NCBI GenBank assembly: GCA_965603515.1
Contig: CBFDDH010000008.1
Location: forward strand, 3,823-67,822
Origin: JAUVZL01 sp965603515
Lineage (GTDB): Bacteria; Hydrothermota; Tepidihabitantia; SM23-42
Length of the DNA stretch: 64,000 nucleotides
Direction: 5' to 3'
Notes under the pieces: generated by a model
The model's input: the letters and a program-made list of their open reading frames with translations, nothing else
What the model was told of the DNA's origin: nothing
The model's database searches: none
Shown: one piece after another, positions 49,176 through 58,678 of the stretch
Layout: each line of letters begins with the position of its first letter
Position numbering within the stretch: position 1 is the first letter of the stretch
Made by a program: the position numbers and the translations under genes

Positions 49176-49196
49176 AATATTATATCCCGCGCATTA

Positions 49197-49224
49197 ATTC
49201 TATTGATTAACCAATAATTGTCAA
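49197..49224 (-). promoter_or_regulatory. sigma-70-type promoter, minus strand
   Basis: On the minus strand: TTGACA (49224-49219), 16 bp spacer, TAGAAT (49202-49197), ~22 bp before the methyltransferase start. It lies back to back with the plus-strand promoter at 49238. Confidence 0.65.
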
Positions 49225-49237
49225 TATCAGTTAGCTG

Positions 49238-49265
49238 TTGATTTATTGGTCTTCATCCATATAAT
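49238..49265 (+). promoter_or_regulatory. sigma-70-type promoter, plus strand
   Basis: TTGATT (49238-49243), 16 bp spacer, TATAAT (49260-49265). ATG 49279 follows after a very short leader that just contains GAGG. Confidence 0.7.
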
Positions 49266-49278
49266 GAACTGTTGAGGT

Positions 49279-50562
49279 ATGATGATAAATAAAAGAATTG
49301 AAACACAATCCAAAAACATGCTCCTGTTCTTTTTAATTGTACTACTCAGCACTTTTTTGCAGGCTACACCAGTAGTTGTATCCGGTGGACCGGAAAACGA
49401 TTATGAGGGATGGATTGCGCGGTTAAGTGATAATCGTCTCATGGTTATCTTTGCGAGGAACCCGGACTGGGCATCAGGCGACTTGTATGTGACATTTTCT
49501 ACAGACGACGGTGCATCCTGGGATTCTGTTGTAGCGATTATTGAAGAAAATGGTGATCAAGCAACCCTGAGCTATGTCCAATCAACCGGAGATACCCTGA
49601 GACTCTGGTATGCATCTAATGAAGATGGACAATACGGGATCTATACTGCCTGGTCAATTAATGGCCTTATATGGTCACGTGAAGGTCGAATTAGTTTAGG
49701 TTGGAGTATTTCTGATATGTATTATGACCCCACCGTTATCCTGGAACCCGACAGTTCATTGACAATGAGTTATCGCGGTCCAGGAGGTGCTTATATCACT
49801 CACTGTCCCTATAGTGGTGACTGGGATACTCTGAGAACGATGGTTGGCCCTGGAGGGTATCGACCTCGGGTTATGAAACATACAAACAATACATACCTCT
49901 ATGTATACCATCGTAATACAGGAAATGGATATGAAGTTTTCTCAAAAACATCAACAGATCGCGTTACCTGGAGTGATGAAGTACAATTGACTTTCCAAGG
50001 TAATTCTCATGACCCATTTCCTAACCAGACACCTGACGGCGCTTATTTAGTATACTATGCTACTTATATTGCTCCTGCATATAACCTCTACCGTCGCAAA
50101 TCATACAATGCAATAGATTGGGAAGCCGAGGAGCAAATTACCGCCGATGCCTCGAACAATACACAACCCCATTTCTTCATTGAAGCTAATGAAGTCTATT
50201 TACTCTGGGCACACGCAGTTTCACAACCGTATGACCATGATGTCTATTTTGAACGCTCTAATTATTTTGGTATCCAAGATACAGATATTGAATCGACGCT
50301 ACACTCCCCCGTCTCCATAGAGACCTACCCTAATCCATGCGCACAAAAAATCAATATCTTGTTAACTGCAAGACAAACAGAAGAAATAGAAATTTCTCTT
50401 TATGATGTACAAGGACAAATGATCGAGCTACCGATTCAAAAAGCAATACACAAAATGTGTTCATTTCACATTAATACTGCACATCTGTCCAATGGAACAT
50501 ATTTCGTGAAAGTAAATTATACGAAAGGAACGTGTTTCAAAAAATTTATTGTGGTAAGATAA
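49279..50562 (+). CDS. exported sialidase-like beta-propeller protein with T9SS sorting domain
   Basis: The protein has 427 residues. A signal peptide ends near LQA. The body holds Asp-box-like repeats (STDDGASWDS, SINGLIWSREG, TSTDRVTWSDE), as in sialidase/BNR propellers. The last ~85 residues are a type A Por secretion C-terminal region (SIETYPNPCAQKINILL, ISLYDVQGQ, LSNGTYFVKV, KKFIVVR). It is therefore likely secreted by the type IX system and attached to the cell surface. Catalytic sialidase residues were not identified. Confidence 0.87.
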   Translation: MMINKRIETQSKNMLLFFLIVLLSTFLQATPVVVSGGPENDYEGWIARLSDNRLMVIFARNPDWASGDLYVTFSTDDGASWDSVVAIIEENGDQATLSYVQSTGDTLRLWYASNEDGQYGIYTAWSINGLIWSREGRISLGWSISDMYYDPTVILEPDSSLTMSYRGPGGAYITHCPYSGDWDTLRTMVGPGGYRPRVMKHTNNTYLYVYHRNTGNGYEVFSKTSTDRVTWSDEVQLTFQGNSHDPFPNQTPDGAYLVYYATYIAPAYNLYRRKSYNAIDWEAEEQITADASNNTQPHFFIEANEVYLLWAHAVSQPYDHDVYFERSNYFGIQDTDIESTLHSPVSIETYPNPCAQKINILLTARQTEEIEISLYDVQGQMIELPIQKAIHKMCSFHINTAHLSNGTYFVKVNYTKGTCFKKFIVVR

Positions 50563-50598
50563 TTTTTGCTTTCGTTAATACTTTTTTTGAAAACATAG

Positions 50599-50614
50599 GC
50601 TCAATAAATTGAGC
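50599..50614. terminator. short palindrome between convergent genes, weak terminator candidate
   Basis: GCTCAATAAATTGAGC has 7 bp arms. It lies 37 bp after the T9SS protein gene and 3 bp after the rtcA stop on the other strand. T-rich tracts are near but not directly joined. Confidence 0.35.
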
Positions 50615-50616
50615 AA

Positions 50617-51639
50617 CTACATTCTTTTTTCACAGACCATAATATTGTTTTGAATCTTAAACTCCACAGGCAGGAACTTCTCCACAACCCAGCTATTCGC
50701 TTCGGCGTGTTTTGTCAAAGTTGGGATGCATATTCTCGATGCTGCACTTGTCTTGACAGTCGCTAATGCCATATAAGGGATTATCTGGTCGACCATCCAA
50801 CTATCAATAACTGCATTAGATTCAAGGACGTGCTTTAAGTGACGTGCCGCATCGCGACCAACATCCTCAGCTTTCTTCCTAAGCTCGCCGAGTGCGCTTG
50901 CGCCCATACGGCAACTATTATCACAATAGGCAATTGCAGTAACAAAACAACCAGGAGAACGAGAACGGACATAAGAAGTCTTGAACCTGGCGTCAGGGAT
51001 AATTTCTTTAAAACCCTTTGTCATCCGTTCTGCAACCTTAGTATCTTTCAAATGGTTGCTGGCGAATGAGAAAACTTCAATTTTATTCATTTCTCCGCGA
51101 TCCGTAATATCTATACTGGTTAGTTGAGCAGGCATAACACTAACTGCAATTTCACCACCTCCACTCGGATAAAACCCGTGTCTATTAATGTACACTGAAA
51201 CCACAACATTCATTAGTCTTAAGAAGTGACAAAAAACCTCTTGAAAATAGATTATTGACGGACTAAATGGGACTGCAGTACCACCTTTGATCACGAAATG
51301 ATACGGTGATTCACCAAAGGCAGCTATCGGCAAAAGGGTCTGCATAACGAGCGTAACTGAACCAGCAGTGCGTGTGTCTATTGTGAAGGAACCTCCGTGC
51401 GCATGCTCTGGGCAGAAAGTAATGTCCAGAGATTGGATCTTCAGCCCTTGGACCGAGGCCCTGCATATCTTAGCAACTCCAGCAATTGCTTCAAGGTGTT
51501 GTGGTCTTAGCCCAGGATTTTTCCTTCCCTTTCGAATATTGAAAATATGCATCGATTTCTTGGTTATAACTGACAAAGCAATGGCGGTTCGGATTATTTG
51601 ACCACCACCTTCAAAATAGTTACCATCAATTTCAATCAT
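50617..51639 (-). CDS. rtcA: RNA 3'-terminal phosphate cyclase
   Basis: The protein has 340 residues, full length for the family: IDGNYFEGGGQIIRTAIALSVIT, IRKGRKNPGLRPQHLEAI, HGGSFTIDTRTAGSVTLVMQTLLP, RHGFYPSGGGEI and the C-terminal KHAEANSWVVEKFLP containing the catalytic His. It converts RNA 3'-phosphate to a 2',3'-cyclic phosphate with ATP. RtcB and the RtcR regulator are not in the window. It follows the glycosylase gene with a 96 bp gap containing G+A/C+T-rich repeat remnants. Confidence 0.95.
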   Translation of the reverse strand: MIEIDGNYFEGGGQIIRTAIALSVITKKSMHIFNIRKGRKNPGLRPQHLEAIAGVAKICRASVQGLKIQSLDITFCPEHAHGGSFTIDTRTAGSVTLVMQTLLPIAAFGESPYHFVIKGGTAVPFSPSIIYFQEVFCHFLRLMNVVVSVYINRHGFYPSGGGEIAVSVMPAQLTSIDITDRGEMNKIEVFSFASNHLKDTKVAERMTKGFKEIIPDARFKTSYVRSRSPGCFVTAIAYCDNSCRMGASALGELRKKAEDVGRDAARHLKHVLESNAVIDSWMVDQIIPYMALATVKTSAASRICIPTLTKHAEANSWVVEKFLPVEFKIQNNIMVCEKRM

Positions 51640-51735
51640 TTCTCACCCTCAGCCTCACCCATTCTTTGATGAGGTTTTTCCTATTCTCTCTGGATATTCA
51701 ACTAAATTCTTAAATAACATGGCAAAACATCCGGT

Positions 51736-52563
51736 TTATCGATAGGATTTCGAAAGACGCCGATCTTTTAATTTACGATCACTGGTTTGACATCTTGGAC
51801 AGTAATAAGTATCTGAATTACTGAAGCTAACATATAGAATCGGCTCTCCACAGCGCGGACATAGCTTGCCTTTCATGTTATGTATCTGCAAGAATGTCCT
51901 TTTTTCAGATATCCCCTTTTCTCGTATGATCGCGATGGCACCTTCTAAAACACTTCGTATAGCACTGTATAATCTCTTTATCTCATCATTGCTCAGTTTT
52001 GTACTGATTTTAAAAGGCGATAAACGCGCTAACCACAGAATCTCGCCTGTATAAGCATTGCCAAGCCCAGATATTTTTGTTTGATCGCATAGAAGAGATT
52101 TCAACTGACGCGCGTTTAAATTCAGAATGTTAGACAATTTGCTAACTGTGAAGTCATTATCAAATGGATCAGGACCTAACCTTTCAATTTGCTTTAAGGT
52201 TGCTTGGTTTGGTAGTATGTGTATTGACATCCTCTTCTTGTGACCGATTTCGCTGAATTCAAGTTTTGAGTGATCTGTGAATTCCAAAACCGCAGCCGCA
52301 GATCTCTTGATCTTTGCTCCTGGCAATAGAAACTTTAGGGATCCCCGCAACATCAAATGACATATCAGATGTAGCGAAGTTAATTCAAAAACCAAGTATT
52401 TGCCCTGTCTTTGCATATGTCTAATCGCCTGCCCAGCTATATCATCCTGAAAATAATTTTTCAGAACATATGGTTTAAGCACAATAAGATCTAAAATTAC
52501 CTTATCTTTGATCTGGAAACCTAGTTTTTCTTTCAGAACCTCAAGCTCAGGCAACTCCGGCAT
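51736..52563 (-). CDS. mutM: formamidopyrimidine-DNA glycosylase (Fpg/Nei family)
   Basis: The protein has 275 residues starting MPELPELEV, where Pro2 is the nucleophile and Glu3 the acid. QRQGKYLVFEL holds the conserved Lys, SGLGNAYTGEILWLARLSPF the H2TH motif, and the C-terminus a C4 zinc finger (CPRCGEPILYVSFSN, YYCPRCQ). It removes oxidised purines. No ribosome site precedes the ATG, which lies 6 bp after a strong -10 box, so translation is probably leaderless. Confidence 0.95.
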   Translation of the reverse strand: MPELPELEVLKEKLGFQIKDKVILDLIVLKPYVLKNYFQDDIAGQAIRHMQRQGKYLVFELTSLHLICHLMLRGSLKFLLPGAKIKRSAAAVLEFTDHSKLEFSEIGHKKRMSIHILPNQATLKQIERLGPDPFDNDFTVSKLSNILNLNARQLKSLLCDQTKISGLGNAYTGEILWLARLSPFKISTKLSNDEIKRLYSAIRSVLEGAIAIIREKGISEKRTFLQIHNMKGKLCPRCGEPILYVSFSNSDTYYCPRCQTSDRKLKDRRLSKSYR

Positions 52564-52568
52564 ATAAG

Positions 52569-52596
52569 ATTATACCGGCAAAATCCTGAAAATCAA
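52569..52596 (-). promoter_or_regulatory. sigma-70-type promoter, leaderless arrangement
   Basis: On the minus strand: TTGATT (52596-52591), 16 bp spacer, TATAAT (52574-52569). The glycosylase ATG begins 6 bp further on, at 52563. Confidence 0.75.
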
Positions 52597-52675
52597 GATA
52601 CTATTCGCAGAATTACAGGATACTAGGCAGAAATTAGTTCTAGGTATCAACAAAGAAGTTTAGGTATTTGGTCTT

Positions 52676-55078
52676 TTACTGAGTTTTAAATGCTACTTCG
52701 CCTTTCTCAATATCTACAGTTATTGTGCAGCCTTTTTTGAATTTACCAGCAATTATGCTTTTGGAAAGCGGATTTTCAATAAATTTCTGGATCGCTCGAC
52801 GCAAAGGTCTTGCTCCATACATCGGGTCAAACCCTTCATGGGCCAGGAAATCCTCTGCAGTATCTGAAAATTTGATACTATAACCGAATTCACGGATGTT
52901 CTTTTCAACTTTCTTGAGCTCTCGTTCAACAATCCCTTTTATTTCTTCAAACTCCAACGGCTTAAAAACAATGATTTCATCGACACGGTTTAAGAACTCA
53001 GGTTTAACGCTCCTCTGCAATATTTCATACATTTCCTTCTTGCTCTTTTCGTAGTCGAATTTGCCGCTTTTGAGATCCTCTGTTATAACCTCACTGCCGA
53101 GGTTTGAAGTCATAATAATAATCGTGTTCTTAAAATCTACAGTCCTACCCTGTCCGTCAGTTAACCTACCGTCATCAAGAAGCTGCAATAGAATATTAAA
53201 TACATCCGGGTGTGCCTTTTCAAACTCATCGAGGAGTATTACGCGGTAAGGTCTACGGCGTATTGCCTCGGTTAACTGACCACCTTCTTCATAACCCACA
53301 TAACCTGGTGGTGCACCGATCAGACGCGACACAGTATGTTTTTCTTGATACTCGGTCATATCAATACGGACCATGGCTTCTTCAGTATCAAAAAGAAACT
53401 CAGCCAATGATTTAGCGAGCTCTGTCTTACCAACGCCGGTCGGCCCCAAAAATATGAATGAGCCAATGGGTCGATTTGGATCCTTGAGTCCTGCTCTTGA
53501 ACGCCTTATTGCGTCGCTCACCGCAATTACTGCATCATCTTGACCAACAAGACGCTGGTGTATACGCTCTTCCATTTTCAAGAGCTTATCCATTTCCGAT
53601 TCAACCATACGAGAAACTGGTATACCGGTCCAGGTTGAAACGATATGGGCAATATCATCTTCAGTAACTTTGTCATCAATCCCTCGTTTTTTCATCCACG
53701 TCTGCTTCTTATCCTTGAATTCTTTCTGGAGGTTTTCGACTTCGTCACGTAGTTCAGCTGCTCTCTCATAATTCCTTGTGTCTACTGCTTCTTTACCTTC
53801 TTGATTAAGTTCTTCGATTCTCTTCTCCATTTCCTTTAACTCATCAGGCATAGAATAGATCTCGATACGAGCACGAGCACAAGCTTCATCTATTAAATCA
53901 ATCGCCTTATCAGGCAAATAGCGTTCTGTAATATAGCGATCCGACAGTTTGGCAGCAGCTTCTATCGCACTTTCATCAATAACAATACCATGATGAGACT
54001 CATAACGACTTTTCAAACCCTTAAGGATTTTTATGGTATCATCGATCGTTGGTTCACCAACAAACACTGGTGCAAAACGTCTTTCCAATGCAGGGTCTTT
54101 TTCAATGTATTTGCGGTATTCATTTAATGTCGTGGAACCGATACACTGAAGTTCACCCCTTGCCAATGCTGGTTTGAGCATATTTGATGCATCGATCGCA
54201 CCTTCAGCCGCGCCAGCCCCAACAATAGTATGCATCTCATCAATAAAGAGAATAATCTCTCCCTTTCCTTTTTTAATCTCATCCATGACCGCTTTCAGTC
54301 GATCCTCAAATTCACCCCGATATTTTGAACCTGCAACCAGAGCACCCATATCCAGTGATAATATCCTTTTGTCTTTCAGTATCTCAGGCACATTCTTGTC
54401 AACTATCTTTTGAGCAAGACCTTCAACGATCGCTGTTTTACCGACGCCAGCATCACCGATGAGTACCGGGTTACTCTTTGTCCTCCTGGAAAGCACCTGG
54501 ACAAGGCGTTTGATCTCATCATCTCGTCCAATGACTGGATCGAGTTTTCCCTGTTTGGCAAGCTGCGTGACATCACGGGCAAATCTTTCTAAAGCCATAT
54601 ACTTATTTTCAGCATCCTGGTCAGTAACGCGTTGTGTACCGCGAATAGCCTGCAGAGCCTGATACAACTTCTCTTTAGTGATGCCGAATTCTCCTAATAT
54701 CTTTGCAGTCTCACCCTCACGCTCCTCAACGATCGCCAAAAGAAGATGTTCACACCCTACATATTCATCCTTCATTCGCTGTGCCTCTGCACGGGCACTT
54801 GTCATCAGTCTTTTAGTACGCGGGGTTATGTACATCTGCGCAGTTGCACCGCCATATACCTTAGGTTTCATTTTAAGTGAATCCTCAAGCTTGTGTTGAA
54901 TCGTATTAGGTATTATATCAAGACGCTTCAGGATTTCAGAAACCAATCCATCTTCCTGTCGAACTAATGCCAGAAAGATATGCTCAGTATCCAATTCTTG
55001 ATGATTGTACTCATCAAGAATCTCCTGGGCAATAGCCAATGCCTCCTGCGCCTTTTGTGTAAATTTATCGTATCTCAT
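52676..55078 (-). CDS. clpC: ClpC-type AAA+ chaperone/protease subunit
   Basis: The protein has 800 residues from ATG at 55078 (MRYDKFTQKAQEALAIAQE); the upstream 19 in-frame residues do not fit the family. Two Clp-N repeats (1-145), AAA-1 (GDAGVGKT), a UVR-type middle motif (NYERAAELRDEVENLQKEF) and AAA-2 (GPTGVGKT) follow. The UVR motif and short middle domain mark ClpC rather than ClpB. It unfolds proteins for ClpP, which is not encoded here. No clear Shine-Dalgarno; a CATAAT box lies 4 bp before the ATG. Divergent from pgsB, 83 bp apart. Confidence 0.95.
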   Translation of the reverse strand: MRYDKFTQKAQEALAIAQEILDEYNHQELDTEHIFLALVRQEDGLVSEILKRLDIIPNTIQHKLEDSLKMKPKVYGGATAQMYITPRTKRLMTSARAEAQRMKDEYVGCEHLLLAIVEEREGETAKILGEFGITKEKLYQALQAIRGTQRVTDQDAENKYMALERFARDVTQLAKQGKLDPVIGRDDEIKRLVQVLSRRTKSNPVLIGDAGVGKTAIVEGLAQKIVDKNVPEILKDKRILSLDMGALVAGSKYRGEFEDRLKAVMDEIKKGKGEIILFIDEMHTIVGAGAAEGAIDASNMLKPALARGELQCIGSTTLNEYRKYIEKDPALERRFAPVFVGEPTIDDTIKILKGLKSRYESHHGIVIDESAIEAAAKLSDRYITERYLPDKAIDLIDEACARARIEIYSMPDELKEMEKRIEELNQEGKEAVDTRNYERAAELRDEVENLQKEFKDKKQTWMKKRGIDDKVTEDDIAHIVSTWTGIPVSRMVESEMDKLLKMEERIHQRLVGQDDAVIAVSDAIRRSRAGLKDPNRPIGSFIFLGPTGVGKTELAKSLAEFLFDTEEAMVRIDMTEYQEKHTVSRLIGAPPGYVGYEEGGQLTEAIRRRPYRVILLDEFEKAHPDVFNILLQLLDDGRLTDGQGRTVDFKNTIIIMTSNLGSEVITEDLKSGKFDYEKSKKEMYEILQRSVKPEFLNRVDEIIVFKPLEFEEIKGIVERELKKVEKNIREFGYSIKFSDTAEDFLAHEGFDPMYGARPLRRAIQKFIENPLSKSIIAGKFKKGCTITVDIEKGEVAFKTQ

Positions 55079-55128
55079 CACTATTATGACATATTTTACA
55101 CAGGAATGTTTATCCACACAACAGCTAA

Positions 55129-55156
55129 TTGACAAAAAGGAAAAACCGTCTATAAT
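55129..55156 (+). promoter_or_regulatory. consensus sigma-70-type promoter of the pgs operon, leaderless
   Basis: TTGACA (55129-55134), 16 bp spacer, TATAAT (55151-55156), both perfect. ATG 55162 starts 6 bp after the -10 box and no ribosome site exists, so the mRNA should begin at the start codon. Confidence 0.85.
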
Positions 55157-55161
55157 TAATA

Positions 55162-56331
55162 ATGGCGCCGTTTGGCACGTATGCAGTACTGATCTTGCTT
55201 GTCATTTTCATCGTTATATATCGTATCGAGAAAACAAGACACGAAAATAGACTTAAATCGATCCCCGTACGCATCTGGGTCAATGGTACACGGGGTAAAT
55301 CATCAGTAACCAGGCTTATTGCCGCTGGACTAAGAGCCGGTGGTAAGAAAGCACTCGCTAAAACCACAGGTACCAGCCCGAGGTTTATCATGGCTGACGG
55401 TTCTGAACAACCAGTATCCAGACTCGGCATGGCTAATATCAGTGAGCAGATTAGGATGGTCAGAAAAGCACAGAGATTTAAACCAGAGGCGATTGTCCTA
55501 GAATGTATGGCGCTGCGACCTGATCTACAAAGAACAGAAGCAATCCAAATTGTTGAGCCTAATATAGTGGTAATCACTAATGTCCGTCCTGATCACCTCG
55601 ATGTCATGGGACCAACAACACGTGACATAGCCAGGGCTTTCATCAATGCAATCCCATCCAATTGCCAGGTTTTTGCCTCAGAACCCCATATCTTTAGTGA
55701 TCATATCGACAAAATGCATAAGAAAAACATGGAGTTTTCTATATCAAAAAGCAATAAAGTATCAGATAAGAGCCAAAGTAAATTTTCCTATCTTGAGCAT
55801 AAAGAAAATATCGCGCTTGCTTTAGATGTTTGCAGACATTTTGGTATTGATGAGAAAATCGCTTTGCAGGGGATGCAAAGTATGATACCTGACCCTGGTG
55901 CCCTGAGGAAATATATTCTCCGCCTTAATTCGAAACAGGTAACCCTGATCAATGCAATGGCTGCAAATGACCCTGAATCAATCCATCGAATATGGACGGC
56001 AACTGACAAAAGCTACACAGCAATAAACCTCCTGATTAATTGCCGCGCTGATCGAATCGATCGTTCATTTCAAATCGCGGACCTTATTCGTATGCATATG
56101 GAGGCTGATCATTACGTATTAACTGGTAAAGGTACTGGTGTATTGAGGAAACAACTTCAAAAAGTAATAGGGCATAAAACGATCATTGATCTTGGTGGCA
56201 GTACCCCAGAACAGATCATAGATACAGTGGAAAAGCTGGTTACTGACAGAAGTCTTCTTTTTGCTATAGGGAATACTGTTGGCTTTGGAGTTATGATGAT
56301 TGAAGAATTTCTAAAATACAGGCACGAATAA
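55162..56331 (+). CDS. pgsB: poly-gamma-glutamate synthase PgsB/CapB
   Basis: The protein has 389 residues. One N-terminal membrane helix is followed by the Mur-ligase-like P-loop GTRGKSSVTRLIAAGL, AKTTGTSPRFIM, ECMALRPDLQ and TNVRPDHLDVMGPT. It forms the ATP-dependent ligase that adds glutamate (or a related amino acid) to a growing chain, with PgsC. The stop shares its last base with the pgsC start. It is the first gene of a long operon with a perfect promoter. Confidence 0.95.
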   Translation: MAPFGTYAVLILLVIFIVIYRIEKTRHENRLKSIPVRIWVNGTRGKSSVTRLIAAGLRAGGKKALAKTTGTSPRFIMADGSEQPVSRLGMANISEQIRMVRKAQRFKPEAIVLECMALRPDLQRTEAIQIVEPNIVVITNVRPDHLDVMGPTTRDIARAFINAIPSNCQVFASEPHIFSDHIDKMHKKNMEFSISKSNKVSDKSQSKFSYLEHKENIALALDVCRHFGIDEKIALQGMQSMIPDPGALRKYILRLNSKQVTLINAMAANDPESIHRIWTATDKSYTAINLLINCRADRIDRSFQIADLIRMHMEADHYVLTGKGTGVLRKQLQKVIGHKTIIDLGGSTPEQIIDTVEKLVTDRSLLFAIGNTVGFGVMMIEEFLKYRHE

Positions 56332-56780
56332 TGCTAATCGAAGCAGTCGGCATCGGTATGTTCCTTAGTCTTATATTAACTGAAACAATTGGACTAGCGG
56401 CCGGTGGTATCGTCGTACCAGGTTATATCGCCCTGGTACTTCATAATCCAATCCAGGTTATCAGTACGATACTCGCCGGTATCGCAGCATTCTTGATAAT
56501 AAAGTTCATCTCCTTGTATATCATCATCTACGGTCGAAGGTTGCTAATAATCTCAATCCTTGTAGGATACTTAATCGCCTACTTCACAAAAATCTCGCCG
56601 TTACTCGCCTTGGATTCACTCAGCTTGAATATCGAAACAATAGGTTTTGTGATCCCTGGTCTAATCGCTTATTGGATCGCACGCCAAGGTATGATACCTA
56701 CCCTGTCCGCGATGATTATCGTATCCAGTTTAGTGCGATTGATTATCATCATTATCCATAATGGAGCAGTATTACCATGA
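56331..56780 (+). CDS. pgsC: poly-gamma-glutamate synthesis protein PgsC/CapC
   Basis: The protein has 149 residues, almost all membrane helices (LIEAVGIGMFLSLILTETIGLAAGGIVVPGYIAL is the family start). It forms the membrane synthase with PgsB. It overlaps pgsW by 4 bp. The usual length and arrangement are kept. Confidence 0.93.
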   Translation: MLIEAVGIGMFLSLILTETIGLAAGGIVVPGYIALVLHNPIQVISTILAGIAAFLIIKFISLYIIIYGRRLLIISILVGYLIAYFTKISPLLALDSLSLNIETIGFVIPGLIAYWIARQGMIPTLSAMIIVSSLVRLIIIIIHNGAVLP

Positions 56781-57847
56781 AGCGTCGTGAGGGCAGAATC
56801 CCAACACTGTTGCTTTCAATAATGACCATTTTTACGATATTGTTAATGCTTTTCGAGTTTAATTCAAAGCACCGCGTCAAAACTGAATTTTATGAAGAAA
56901 AAATAGCCGCTGCAGAATTGACCCAAAAGTGTTTTGATGAAATTAAGAAGGCGAGTGATAGCTTAAATATCCCGCTTGACAGAATCAATGATCCGAATGA
57001 AACCGGGATCATCGGTATCCAATATTCCCCTATCACCACAGAGCGAGGTGAGCTGGATGCGAAACTTACTTCGACGAATCCGAATCTGGCTGCATTAATA
57101 ATAGAATTGATAAAAGCAACCCCTATAAAAAAGGGCAACAAGGTAGCAGTATCTTTTACGGGTTCGTTACCAGCTCTTAACGTAGCCGTCTTAAGCGGAC
57201 TCAAAATATTAGAGCTTGAACCAATTATAATAACTTCAACAGGGTCTTCTATGTGGGGTGCAAATTACCCCCAGTTTACTTACCTTGATATGGAACAGGT
57301 ACTCTCTGAGAAAGGCTTATTAGAATTCAAAACAAGCACCGCTTCACTCGGTGGTGAAGACGATATGGGTCGGGGTTTAAGCCCAGAAGGCAGGGAATAT
57401 CTTGAAATAACGATAGCAAAGAAAGATATAGATTTTCTGGAAGCCGAAAACATAGATGAGGCAATAACAAAACGCATGGACATCTACCGTACCTTTGGCG
57501 ATATTAAACTCTTTATCAATGTGGGCGAACGTAATACTTCCTGGATCAGTATCGACCCTGGTTTTGGTCTAATTCGCAGCGGTCAGGTGAAACAAGGAAA
57601 AGGATTAATAGCACAATTCTCACGCACCGGTGTTGCGGTTATCAACTTAGACCACATCACCCAGCTCGCTGAAAAATATGGTCTGCCAAATGCGCCAATA
57701 CCATTACCTGATATTGGTGAGGGACATCTCTATTATAAGTATAAATACTCAGTTACGCAGGCAGTAGTATCTTTAGTTATTCTCGCTATCATTATCTTTG
57801 TCGTATTAAGGTTCGATATTGAACACTATTTTAGAAAAGGAGAATAA
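56777..57847 (+). CDS. pgsW: poly-gamma-glutamate system protein PgsW-like
   Basis: The protein has 356 residues with an N-terminal membrane helix, a long periplasmic or cytoplasmic domain (GIIGIQYSPITTERGELDAKLTSTNPNLAALIIELI, VSFTGSLPALNVAVLSGL, ITSTGSSMWGAN, SLGGEDDMGRGLS) and a C-terminal helix. It is the third gene in many bacterial pgs loci (poly-gamma-glutamate system protein), whose exact role is unknown. No PgsA-like or depolymerase gene is seen here. Confidence 0.9.
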   Translation: MKRREGRIPTLLLSIMTIFTILLMLFEFNSKHRVKTEFYEEKIAAAELTQKCFDEIKKASDSLNIPLDRINDPNETGIIGIQYSPITTERGELDAKLTSTNPNLAALIIELIKATPIKKGNKVAVSFTGSLPALNVAVLSGLKILELEPIIITSTGSSMWGANYPQFTYLDMEQVLSEKGLLEFKTSTASLGGEDDMGRGLSPEGREYLEITIAKKDIDFLEAENIDEAITKRMDIYRTFGDIKLFINVGERNTSWISIDPGFGLIRSGQVKQGKGLIAQFSRTGVAVINLDHITQLAEKYGLPNAPIPLPDIGEGHLYYKYKYSVTQAVVSLVILAIIIFVVLRFDIEHYFRKGE

Positions 57848-58678
57848 ATGATAAAATTGTTCATTCTACTATGTGTTTTTTCTCAAATCAAAGAGCTTTC
57901 CCCTGATAAAAAATGGGCAATAGAAATTGTAACAAAGAAAACTGAAGACTATAATCTATTGATTAAAGATGAACCGATCATGCTTACGGTTGAGGGTCCC
58001 ACTTATCTGCGCGTATACACAAGAATACCATGGCTGAGAGACTTCAAAGGAACTAAAATCTATAAAATTATTCTCCAAGAAAATGACTTTGACGAAAGAA
58101 TAATAACCCTGGAATCTGAAATATCAAAGGTCACAAGAGACAAATCAGGAAGACCATTAAGTAAATGGCGTTCATTTTACCTTGAGGTTGGTGACGGAAT
58201 CAACAACTACAAAATAATCAACTGGGCTTCACCGACTGATACAATACTGTTGAAGTTCAAATACGAAGCACCTAAGAAATGGAAAGACATAGCAGCTACT
58301 AACTACGCTTCATTCATCGAAGCTATTGAAGACGAAAAGATCATCAAATATTACGAGCTTAAAGACGAAACCCAAGTAACCCTCGGCATAAACGGACCCG
58401 GTAAACTTAAAATCATCTCAAGGTTAAGCTATGATGAAACGATAAGTGGTGAGCAAAGCTATACGATCCTTGTACGCGAGAAAGGAAAGATAACGAAATT
58501 CCCGTTGAAATGTTACAAATCCGAGACCATAGAGTACAAAAATCGAAAAAATATTGTCCCTTCCAATGCTAAGACATTCTATATTAAACTGGGCCAAGGA
58601 TGGCACATCCTGGAATTCAGTCTATCCGGTTCCATTGCTAAAGAAGCAGCGCTCAGATTCCAAGCAGAATCGAAATGA
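57848..58678 (+). CDS. exported protein of two repeated beta domains, unknown function
   Basis: The protein has 276 residues. A short signal-like start (MIKLFILLCVFSQI) precedes two similar halves. In each half, a strand ending in TV-GP or GI-GPG is followed by LRVYTR / LKIISR, then YxIxLxE or YTILVRE, and near the end FYLEVGDG / FYIKLGQG with a closing hydrophobic strand. This internal duplication is visible by eye; the domain is not one I recognise. The gene starts directly after pgsW (AAAAGGAG upstream), so a role in polymer handling in the periplasm is plausible. Confidence 0.72.
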   Translation: MIKLFILLCVFSQIKELSPDKKWAIEIVTKKTEDYNLLIKDEPIMLTVEGPTYLRVYTRIPWLRDFKGTKIYKIILQENDFDERIITLESEISKVTRDKSGRPLSKWRSFYLEVGDGINNYKIINWASPTDTILLKFKYEAPKKWKDIAATNYASFIEAIEDEKIIKYYELKDETQVTLGINGPGKLKIISRLSYDETISGEQSYTILVREKGKITKFPLKCYKSETIEYKNRKNIVPSNAKTFYIKLGQGWHILEFSLSGSIAKEAALRFQAESK

